The notes under the pieces were generated by a model that ran no database searches, was not told the DNA's origin, and saw nothing but the letters and a program-made list of their open reading frames with translations. A stretch of DNA of 5,558 bases from Pseudomonadota bacterium (lineage in GTDB: Bacteria > Pseudomonadota > Alphaproteobacteria > Rhodospirillales > 2-02-FULL-58-16), in contig JACZWD010000174.1 of NCBI GenBank assembly GCA_022572335.1, forward strand, positions 1-5,558, in the 5' to 3' direction. Of this stretch, positions 1 through 5,269 are shown in pieces (position 1 is the first letter of the stretch; each line of letters opens with the position of its first letter). The position numbers were made by a program, and so were the translations under genes.

Positions 1-302
1 TGCATCGCGCCGACGCAGGTGAGGTGGGCGGCCGGCTCCAGCACCGTTTCCCGGCGGATGCGCACCACCGTGGCGTGGGTGCGCTGGCGGGTCGAGCCCC
101 CGGCGCCGTAGGTGACCGAGACGTAGGCCGGCTCAAGGGGCGCCAGGCGCTGGATGCTGTCCCACAGGATCTCCTCCATCTTCTCCGTCTTCGGCGGAAA
201 AAACTCGAACGACACCCGGACGTCGCGGGGAAGGGGCGCCGCCACGGCCAGGGACGGCCGGGCGGCCGGCGCCCCCGCGTTCTTTTTTTTCATCGACGTC
301 AT
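1..302 (-). CDS. metF: Methylenetetrahydrofolate reductase MetF, N-terminal 100 codons (cut by window edge)
   Basis: FAD-dependent cytosolic enzyme that reduces 5,10-methylene-THF to 5-methyl-THF, the methyl donor for methionine synthase. The minus-strand translation shows the family's N-terminal signatures in order: SFEFFPPKT (31-39; Glu33 corresponds to the catalytic Glu of E. coli MetF), VSVTYGAGGSTR (61-72) and AHLTC (92-96). This is close to E. coli MetF residue by residue, preceded by about 28 extra Ala/Pro/Lys-rich residues. About two thirds of the protein lies beyond base 1. The ATG at 302-300 overlaps the TGA of the upstream regulator (ATGA), which indicates translational coupling; a second in-frame ATG three codons later (293-291) is the alternative start, with GGAG 11 nt upstream of it. 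Codons after the second ATG form a run of eight A. Family call is very secure; only the exact start is uncertain. Confidence 0.95.
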   Translation of the reverse strand, partial: MTSMKKKNAGAPAARPSLAVAAPLPRDVRVSFEFFPPKTEKMEEILWDSIQRLAPLEPAYVSVTYGAGGSTRQRTHATVVRIRRETVLEPAAHLTCVGAM

Positions 303-1243
303 AACTCCGGCGTCCCCTCCGGCTTGGCCGCCAGCCACACGGTCACGGTCAGGGGGTCGCCGGGCAGGTGTACGACCTCCCGGGTGACAAGATGGGCAGC
401 GGCGAACCATCCGGCGACCTCGGAATCGCCGAAACCGAGCCGGCGATGTTCGTGTTCGGTGCGCAGGGATTCGAGGTCGTGGGGCGCGAAGTCCGCCACC
501 AGCATCCGCCCGCCGGGGCGCAGCACCCGCGCCGCCTCGGCGATCGCCGGGCCGGGATCGTCGACATAGTGCAGCACCTGATGGATGGTCACGGCGTCGA
601 ACGAAGCGCCCCGAAAGGGCAGCTGAAACATATCGGCCTGGCGCACCACGCAGTTCTTCAGGCCGGTCCGTTCCAGGTTGGCCCGCGCCACGGCCAGCAT
701 CTCGCGCGACAGGTCGATGCCCTGGGCGTGGGTCACCCGCGGGCCGAAAAGCTCGAGCATGCTCCCGGTCCCGGTGCCCACGTCGAGCAGGTCGCGGATG
801 CCCTGGGCGGGCAGGAGCCGGGCGAGCACCCGTTCGACCTCGCGTTCGTCCACATAGAGGGAGCGCAGTTCGTTCCAACGGGCGGCGTTCCTGCGGAAAT
901 AGGCCGCCGCCGCCCGCGCCCGCTCCGCCTTGACCCCGGCCAGGCGCTCCAGATCGAGGGCCAGATCCTGGTCATCCTCGGGCAACATGGCGATCAGGTG
1001 CCGGGCGACCTCGGCCCCGGGCCCTTCCTGGACCAGACGGTGGTAGATCCGGCTACCCTCGCGGAAGCGGTCCAGCAGGCCGGCCTCGGCGAGAAGCTTG
1101 AGGTGGCGCGATACCCTGGGCTGGCTCTGGCCGAGGATCTGCGCCATCTCGCCGACGGCCAGTTCGCCGCGGGCGCTGAGCGCCAGCAGACGCAGGCGCG
1201 TCGGTTCCGCCACCGCCCGCAAAGCCGTCAACAGGGGTTGCAC
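299..1243 (-). CDS. ArsR-family winged-helix regulator fused to a SAM-dependent methyltransferase domain (SahR-like)
   Basis: Predicted cytosolic DNA-binding repressor of 314 residues. Residues 1-85 are an ArsR-type winged helix: AEPTRLRLL (12-20), then recognition-helix region SQPRVSRHLKLL (40-51) and wing GSRIYHRL (63-70). A helical linker (about 86-145) leads to a class I methyltransferase fold: motif I LLDVGTGTG (152-160), acidic strand-2 residue in GIDLS (175-179), motif QADMFQLPF (202-210), HQVLHYVDDP (221-230) and LRPGG (241-245). The ELCVCDL-type metal site of ArsR is replaced by ELAVGEM, and the whole protein has one Cys (198), so metal sensing is unlikely. Start chosen at GTG 1243 because AGGAGG sits 6 nt before it; the frame stays open to an ATG at 1450, but that extension crosses the promoter-like region. 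It overlaps metF by 4 nt. From family knowledge, SahR is an ArsR-type repressor of SAM-cycle genes responding to S-adenosylhomocysteine; applying that here is inference. A true methyltransferase activity is not excluded. Confidence 0.88.
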   Translation of the reverse strand: MQPLLTALRAVAEPTRLRLLALSARGELAVGEMAQILGQSQPRVSRHLKLLAEAGLLDRFREGSRIYHRLVQEGPGAEVARHLIAMLPEDDQDLALDLERLAGVKAERARAAAAYFRRNAARWNELRSLYVDEREVERVLARLLPAQGIRDLLDVGTGTGSMLELFGPRVTHAQGIDLSREMLAVARANLERTGLKNCVVRQADMFQLPFRGASFDAVTIHQVLHYVDDPGPAIAEAARVLRPGGRMLVADFAPHDLESLRTEHEHRRLGFGDSEVAGWFAAAHLVTREVVHLPGDPLTVTVWLAAKPEGTPEL

Positions 1244-1249
1244 CGCAGT

Positions 1250-1255
1250 CCTCCT
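1250..1255 (-). promoter_or_regulatory. Shine-Dalgarno of the ArsR–methyltransferase gene
   Basis: The minus strand reads AGGAGG, six bases before GTG at 1243-1241. This perfect anti-16S match fixes the start of the regulator and argues against the longer in-frame ORF that begins at 1450. Confidence 0.8.
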
Positions 1256-1287
1256 GCCAAAGAACCCATGCCATGAACCTAAGTAGG

Positions 1288-1318
1288 ATTGTATATATAA
1301 ACATGTCTTTATATGTTT
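1288..1318 (-). promoter_or_regulatory. Probable promoter with overlapping operator for the regulator–metF operon
   Basis: An AT-rich island in GC-rich surroundings, 45-75 nt upstream of the regulator's start. Bases 1295-1314 form an inverted repeat: ATATAAA (1295-1301), spacer CATGTC, TTTATAT (1308-1314), so 8 of 10 base pairs of the 20-bp site are symmetric. A second register, AAACAT (1299-1304) with ATGTTT (1313-1318), overlaps it. On the minus strand TACAAT (1293-1288) is a plausible -10 box, but no good -35 hexamer lies 17 nt upstream. The inverted repeat sits directly upstream of that -10, where a bound dimer would block RNA polymerase, as expected for autoregulation by an ArsR-type protein. 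Symmetry is seen; binding by this regulator is inferred. Confidence 0.6.
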
Positions 1319-1363
1319 TTCGGTGCGGCGTCCAGGGTCTTTTTTTTCGTGGTTCCGGGCGCG

Positions 1364-1396
1364 CCCCCCGCATACGTGGCCGGGGGGACACCCCCC
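1364..1396. other. Three alternating C6/G6/C6 runs forming alternative hairpins
   Basis: C6 at 1364-1369, G6 at 1382-1387 and C6 at 1391-1396. The G run can pair with either C run, giving a tight 6-bp stem with a 3-nt ACA loop (1382-1396) or a 6-bp stem with a 12-nt loop (1364-1387). It lies between the channel gene and the promoter-like island of the regulator. On the minus strand an A-run, not a U-run, follows, so it does not look like a Rho-independent terminator in that direction. Function unknown. Confidence 0.4.
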
Positions 1397-1440
1397 AACC
1401 GCCACGGCACTCTCCCCGGGAATTCCCAGGCCGACCGCCG

Positions 1441-1593
1441 AGAACACCAAGGCGCAAGAGACGCCCGGTCCCTGTGCGACGGGCCGTGCTTTGCGCCTTC
1501 GCGGGGAAGGGGTTTCTTAGGTTTCCTCCGCGTCCCTTTGCGTCCTCCGCGTTAAGATTTTAAACGCAGAGGACGCGGAGGACCGCCGAGGAA
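1441..1593. repeat. Mosaic of degenerate intergenic repeats folding into long hairpins
   Basis: This intergenic block consists of short related units. AAGGCGCAA (1449-1457) is inverted exactly by TTGCGCCTT (1491-1499). Then arm 1523-1553 pairs with arm 1563-1593 (25 of 31 positions complementary by eye) across a 9-nt A/T-rich loop. Each arm is itself built of 9-10-nt units of the type ACGCGGAGG (right arm: ACGCAGAGG, ACGCGGAGG, ACCGCCGAGG). Repeats with this flavour (AACGCAGAGGACGCGGAGG-like) recur in intergenic DNA of diverse bacteria, from general knowledge; copy number in this genome cannot be judged here. The long hairpin begins 44 nt past the channel gene's stop codon and could end or stabilise that transcript, but no U-tract follows on the minus strand. 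Confidence 0.6.
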
Positions 1594-1636
1594 TCCAAAA
1601 ATCAAGAGACCCGTCGCCGCGCGCAATACCCGGCCC

Positions 1637-3712
1637 CTAACGGCCGTCGTCGGCCCCGTCCTCGTGCATCGGCAGCTCGACGATGTCCGCGGCGGCGCGT
1701 TTGCGCCGCTTCTTAGGCCGCGCCGCGCGCCGGGGGTCGGCCTCCGGCTCCGTGCGGATGCGGGCCGCCGGCGCCTCGCCGTGCTTGTCCTCGCCGAAGT
1801 AGATGGTGGTGTGGGGGAAGGGGATCTCGATCCCGAGTTCGTCGAACCTCTGTTTCATGCGCCGGTTGAACTCGCGTCCCACGGTCCACTGCTTGATCGG
1901 CGCGGTCTTGAAGCGGGCCTTGATGATAACGGCAGAATCGGCGAACTGGTCGACGCCCAGGACCTCGAAAGGCGCCAGAATCAACTGCCCGAATTCGGGG
2001 TCGTCCTGCATTTCGGCGCCGATCTGCTTGAGCACCTTGGCCACTTCGTCGGTGTCTTCGCGGTAGGCCACGCCGACCTCGAAGACGTAGTACGAGAATT
2101 CCTTGGTCATGTTGGTGATCGTGTCGACGGCGCTGAAGGGGACGGTGTGCACGTTGCCCGAAAGATCGCGCAGCCGTATGGAGCGGATGGACAGCGCCTC
2201 CACCACGCCGGCCAGCCCGCTCACCTTGACCACGTCGCCGACGGAGATGGAATCTTCGAACAGGATGAAGACGCCGGTGATCACGTCCTGGACCAGCTTC
2301 TGGGCGCCGAAGCCGATGGCCAGACCGATCACGCCGGCGCCCGCCAGCAGCGGCGCGATGTCGACGCCGAGCTCCGAGAGCACGATCATGCTCACCATCA
2401 CCGTCAGCACCACCAGCACCGCGTTGCGCAGAAGCGGCAACAGGGTGCGCATCCGGGCGCCGCGCTCGATCGGGGTTCCGTCCGCATCGGTCCGGGTCAG
2501 GTAGCGCTCGATCGCCGCGCTGATCGCCTCCCAGGCGATCAGCGCCAGGACCATGACGGTGGCGATGCTGAACGCGCTTTCGGTCAACCGCCGCCCGAAC
2601 GGCGTCTCCAGCCAGCCGAAGGCGTCGATGCCCCAGGCCTGCAGCACGGCGAGCGCGGCCACCGCGTAGATCACCCAGCGCAGTCCCACATGCAGGCCCG
2701 GCAGGTACCGGTTGGCGCGGCCCTCCAGGGTCGGGAAGCGCGCCTTGACCTCTTCGTTGACGGCGAAGCCGCGGCTCATGGCCCGCCGCAGCGCATACGC
2801 CGCCAGCCCCGCCACGGTCAGGGTCGCCACCGTGGCGACGGTGGCCCGGGCCATGAACTGGAACCCGCCCTCGACGCCCAGCGCCCAGACGCCGTACACG
2901 CCGGCCACGTAGATGATGGCGGGCACATGCCAGATGTCGGCGAACCGGGCGCGCAGGTTGCGCACGCCGAACCGGCCCGGCCCCGTACCGGCGGCGCCGC
3001 GCATCCAGCCGGCGACGGCGGCGCGGTTCTGCAGGATGAAAACGACCACCATGCCGCTGACCAGCAGGCCGAGCAGGCGCAGCAGGCCGGCGTGGCCGCC
3101 CGCGGGCAGGCCGAGAAGCAATGCCGCCTCGGCCAGGAAGTAGCCGGCCACCGCCACCCAGACCAGGCGCCGGATCCAGATGAACAGGTAGTTGGCGGTC
3201 TCGCCGCCGATCGGCAGCACCCGCAAGGACGGCACCGCGGGCACCAGCAGCATGCGCGCCACCACCAACGTTACCCGCACGATCAGGTAGGCGTTGATGA
3301 CGGTGAGCGCCACCACGTAGACCTCGGGCCCGGGCTGGGTCAGCGGCAGCGCGCCGTACGCGGCGCCGGCGAAGGCGGCGATGGGGACCACGTCCAGCAC
3401 CGTGCGTCCGGCGAGCACGGGTATGCGCACCAGCAGGCTGTCGGTATCCCGGCCCTCCAGCGCCCGGCGCGTGCGTCCGAGCAGGAAACGCACCAGACGC
3501 TGGGCGCCCCAGCCAACGGCCAGAACCAGCGCCAGCTTGAGCACGAGATCCCGCCACAGGGCACGGGCGTCGGGGTCGCCCGCCTGGGCGCGCACCCACG
3601 CCGCCAGCCCCGGCAGGTCGCTCAACGTCTGCACCGCCGCCGCCAGCTGGCCGCTGCTTTCCTTGACGTTCTTAGAAAGCCGGTCGATGAAACCGGCGCC
3701 CAGGCTTTCCAC
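1637..3712 (-). CDS. MscS-family mechanosensitive ion channel, large multi-TM form (intact frame only)
   Basis: Inner-membrane channel predicted to open under membrane tension and release solutes on hypo-osmotic shock. The open frame from GTG 3712 gives 691 residues. About eleven hydrophobic segments are visible (roughly 56-78, 94-124, 130-158, 173-200, 207-228, 262-281, 288-310, 343-362, 380-404, 430-450 and 455-487). The last is the MscS TM3 pore helix: Gly/Ala-rich GAGVIGLAIGFGAQ (458-471), then QDVITGVFILFED. The beta domain follows (488-540; GDVVKV, VHTVPFSAV), then the cytoplasmic alpha/beta domain to about 640 (REFNRRMKQRFDELGIEIPFPH). A polybasic stretch (661-673, RRAARPKKRRKRA) precedes an acidic end. 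The GTG at 3712 has no Shine-Dalgarno and lies inside a typical periplasmic helix; the frame continues open upstream to about 3922 with no ATG, GTG or TTG. The true N-terminus therefore probably comes from the shifted upstream fragment, for about 775 residues in total. Family call is secure, but the start is an artefact of the frameshift. Confidence 0.9.
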   Translation of the reverse strand: MESLGAGFIDRLSKNVKESSGQLAAAVQTLSDLPGLAAWVRAQAGDPDARALWRDLVLKLALVLAVGWGAQRLVRFLLGRTRRALEGRDTDSLLVRIPVLAGRTVLDVVPIAAFAGAAYGALPLTQPGPEVYVVALTVINAYLIVRVTLVVARMLLVPAVPSLRVLPIGGETANYLFIWIRRLVWVAVAGYFLAEAALLLGLPAGGHAGLLRLLGLLVSGMVVVFILQNRAAVAGWMRGAAGTGPGRFGVRNLRARFADIWHVPAIIYVAGVYGVWALGVEGGFQFMARATVATVATLTVAGLAAYALRRAMSRGFAVNEEVKARFPTLEGRANRYLPGLHVGLRWVIYAVAALAVLQAWGIDAFGWLETPFGRRLTESAFSIATVMVLALIAWEAISAAIERYLTRTDADGTPIERGARMRTLLPLLRNAVLVVLTVMVSMIVLSELGVDIAPLLAGAGVIGLAIGFGAQKLVQDVITGVFILFEDSISVGDVVKVSGLAGVVEALSIRSIRLRDLSGNVHTVPFSAVDTITNMTKEFSYYVFEVGVAYREDTDEVAKVLKQIGAEMQDDPEFGQLILAPFEVLGVDQFADSAVIIKARFKTAPIKQWTVGREFNRRMKQRFDELGIEIPFPHTTIYFGEDKHGEAPAARIRTEPEADPRRAARPKKRRKRAAADIVELPMHEDGADDGR

Positions 3713-3965
3713 GGCCGGTTCTTCGGTGACGCTCTTTTGCGCCGCGATCAGGGCCCGGATGCGGGCGACGAGCCGCTTGCGCCCGGCCTCGTCCTCGATG
3801 GTGGCGGCCAGGGCCTCCAGGTCGCCCAGGGAAACCTCGGCCGTGGTCCCCGCCGGGGCCGCGCCACCCTGCCGCCTGCCCGACGGCGGGCGCCGGCAGA
3901 AGGAGGCCGAATATCAGGACCGCCGTCGGGGCTGAGATGAGACTCGAAATCCGCTTCCGGTGCAT
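3713..3965 (-). pseudogene. Frame-shifted N-terminus of the MscS-family channel (signal peptide and start of periplasmic domain)
   Basis: The ATG at 3965-3963 begins a clear signal peptide: basic MHRKR, hydrophobic core TAVLIFGLLLPAPAV, and cleavage-like GQA|AG. In that frame the protein then turns into Gly/Arg/His-rich sequence of shadow type. From about 3860 downward, the next frame (that of the channel) gives sensible, helix-rich sequence, EVSLGDLEALAATIEDEAG and on through RIRALIAAQ, joining without a break to the channel at 3712. The distance 3965-1637 is 3n+1 bases, so removing one base restores a single protein. Candidate sites are GGG (3869-3867), CCCC (3858-3855) or GGGG (3851-3848) on the coding strand. 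No strong Shine-Dalgarno precedes the ATG. It may be a real mutation, a sequence error or +1 recoding; the sequence alone cannot decide. Confidence 0.7.
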
Positions 3966-4031
3966 GCGTACGACCCGGCTTGCCAATGGCGGGCGAGAGT
4001 ACCCGGCCCGTTCCACCCTGTCACACATTTT

Positions 4032-4061
4032 GCAAAAGCCGGACCCCGGCCCGCAAAAGCC
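4032..4061. repeat. Two 9-bp direct repeats, 21 bp apart, upstream of the channel gene
   Basis: GCAAAAGCC occurs at 4032-4040 and again at 4053-4061, a centre-to-centre distance of 21 bp, about two helical turns. The first copy also lies within the palindrome TTTTGCAAAA (4028-4037). The pair lies between the channel's ATG (3965) and an AT-rich patch, TATATA at 4085-4090, which could hold its -10 box (minus strand TATAGT, 4088-4083). No convincing -35 was found. A regulator or other DNA-binding protein site is possible; this is inference. Confidence 0.35.
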
Positions 4062-4165
4062 ACGACTCCCATCCCGCGTTTGACTATATACACCCGAAGG
4101 CATCGCCGGACGGGGTTTCCGAACCTACATACCGGACACGGCCCGTTTGCGGTTCTTGCGTATCG

Positions 4166-4181
4166 TTAAGGATATCCTAAA
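4166..4181. promoter_or_regulatory. Near-perfect 16-bp palindrome in the divergent channel/otsB intergenic region
   Basis: The core AGGATATCCT (4169-4178) is a perfect 10-bp palindrome; with flanks, TTAAGGATATCCTAAA matches its reverse complement at 14 of 16 positions. It is AT-rich within a GC-rich region between the divergent channel and otsB genes, about 220 nt before the otsB start, and is a plausible operator for a dimeric regulator. A weak otsB promoter could overlap it (TTGCGG at 4147 and GATATC at 4171, spacing 18), but the match is poor. Confidence 0.35.
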
Positions 4182-4397
4182 ACGCTTACCGTATTCGGGA
4201 TGGAGCATCCACTGGCGCGTCGGGTTGCCGCCGCGGGGCGCCGGGGACCATGGCGGGATGGCGAAGGGCGCTTAAGGGAATACCGCTTGCATGTTGGCTT
4301 TTTCGCAGGCAAGAACGTCCGCGCTTCGCGGCATCGCCGGCCGTCCGGCGGGCCGCCGGCCCGACGCCGACGTGTCCTGGAACCGGAGACCATCGAG
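4182..4397 (+). other. Leader region before otsB, no gene recognised
   Basis: This stretch is in frame with otsB from an ATG at 4200, adding 66 residues of Arg/Gly/Pro-rich sequence with no family resemblance and no Shine-Dalgarno before the ATG. It more likely is untranslated leader and promoter DNA. It contains a perfect hairpin, CGGGCC-GCC-GGCCCG, at 4349-4363, 34 nt before the preferred GTG start, in a very GC-rich context. No known riboswitch was recognised. Confidence 0.4.
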
Positions 4398-5231
4398 GTG
4401 AACCCGAAAGAACCCGCGCTGCCGTCCGCCCTGTCGCACCGTAACGAACTGGCGGCCCGCCTTGAGGGGAAGCGGCTTGCCGTGTTCCTCGATTTCGACG
4501 GCACGCTGGCGCCCGTCGTCGACCGCCCGGACATGGCCGCACTTTCCGATTCCATGCGCCGGACCGTCGGCGCCCTGGCCGAACGCTGTCCGGTCATCGT
4601 CATCAGCGGGCGCGACCGCAAGGACGTGCATGAGCGGGTGGGACTGGACACCCTGGTCTACGCCGGCAGTCACGGCTTCGACATCGCCTGGCCGGACGAC
4701 GGCACGGAACCTCTCGCCGACTGCACCAAGTTCCATGACCTCCTGGAGGAGGTTGGCGAGGCGCTGGAGCGCAAACTGGGGCCGGTGGAGGGCGTCATCA
4801 TCGAACCCAAATCGTGCTCCGTCGCCGTCCACTACCGCCTGACCGACGAGGCCGGCGCGGTCGCCGTCAAGGCCGCCGTCGAGGGGCTCCTGGCGAGCCA
4901 TCCGCGCCTGCGCGGCGTTTCCGGAAAGAAGGTCTACGAGATTCTGCCGGGGCTCGACTGGGACAAGGGCAAGGCGGTGTTGTGGATGCTGAAGGCGCTG
5001 GATCTCGACGGACCCGACGTGGTGCCCGTCTACGTCGGCGACGACATCACCGACGAGGACGCGTTCAACGCCCTCGAGGGGCGGGGCATCCGCGTCTACG
5101 TCACCGACGGGGTGGACGGCGACGGACCGCCCGCCGCCGACTACTGCGTGAAGGACCCGGACGAAGTGGAGATTCTGCTCACGTTTCTCGCCGATCGGGC
5201 AAACGGCGGCGGGAAAGGCATGGCGCGCTGA
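4398..5231 (+). CDS. otsB: Trehalose-6-phosphate phosphatase (HAD superfamily)
   Basis: Cytosolic Mg2+-dependent phosphatase that converts trehalose 6-phosphate to trehalose, the last step of the OtsA-OtsB route to this compatible solute. The 277-residue product has every expected motif: DFDGT (32-36; Asp32 nucleophile, Asp34 acid/base), ISGRDR (69-74), AGSHGFD (89-95), EPKSCSVAVHYR (136-147), YEILPG (180-185), DKGKA (189-193, motif III Lys190) and GDDITDEDAF (214-223, Mg-binding acids). Length matches the usual 250-280. The GTG at 4398 is chosen because GGAG (4385-4388) lies 9 nt upstream and the product then starts shortly before the HAD core; an ATG at 4200 in the same frame would add 66 uncharacteristic residues. 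No otsA is in the window, so the substrate must be made elsewhere. It lies divergent from the MscS-family channel and convergent with the PagL-like gene. Confidence 0.93.
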   Translation: MNPKEPALPSALSHRNELAARLEGKRLAVFLDFDGTLAPVVDRPDMAALSDSMRRTVGALAERCPVIVISGRDRKDVHERVGLDTLVYAGSHGFDIAWPDDGTEPLADCTKFHDLLEEVGEALERKLGPVEGVIIEPKSCSVAVHYRLTDEAGAVAVKAAVEGLLASHPRLRGVSGKKVYEILPGLDWDKGKAVLWMLKALDLDGPDVVPVYVGDDITDEDAFNALEGRGIRVYVTDGVDGDGPPAADYCVKDPDEVEILLTFLADRANGGGKGMAR

Positions 5232-5252
5232 TACCTGAGCCCCGGTTTCACG

Positions 5253-5266
5253 GCGCCCGGCGGCGC
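5253..5266. terminator. Small GC hairpin between convergent genes, possible weak terminator
   Basis: GCGCC-CGGC-GGCGC forms a 5-bp stem with a 4-nt loop in the 38-bp gap between otsB and the PagL-like gene. No T-run follows on either strand, so it is not a standard Rho-independent terminator. Its position between two convergent stops is the main argument. Confidence 0.25.
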
Positions 5267-5269
5267 GCT

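Noticed and set aside
299..1243. Arsenic or metal-responsive ArsR repressor
   Set aside because: The ELCVC-type cysteine site is absent and only one Cys exists in the protein; the neighbour is metF, not an efflux or reductase gene.
368..1276. 302-codon open frame on the plus strand over the regulator gene
   Set aside because: Shadow frame of the ArsR–methyltransferase fusion; no recognisable family and low-complexity composition.
1339..1347. T-run as a Rho-independent terminator on the plus strand
   Set aside because: No good stem lies immediately upstream on the plus strand and no plus-strand gene ends there.
1244..1450. N-terminal extension of the regulator to an ATG at 1450
   Set aside because: It would translate through the AT-rich inverted repeat and GC-run hairpins; a strong AGGAGG precedes GTG 1243, and ArsR domains normally begin there.
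1664..3940. 758-codon open frame on the plus strand, antisense to the channel gene
   Set aside because: Composition is rich in His, Arg, Asp, Gln and Gly with no domain or membrane pattern, a typical shadow of a GC-rich gene; the opposite strand encodes an unmistakable MscS channel.
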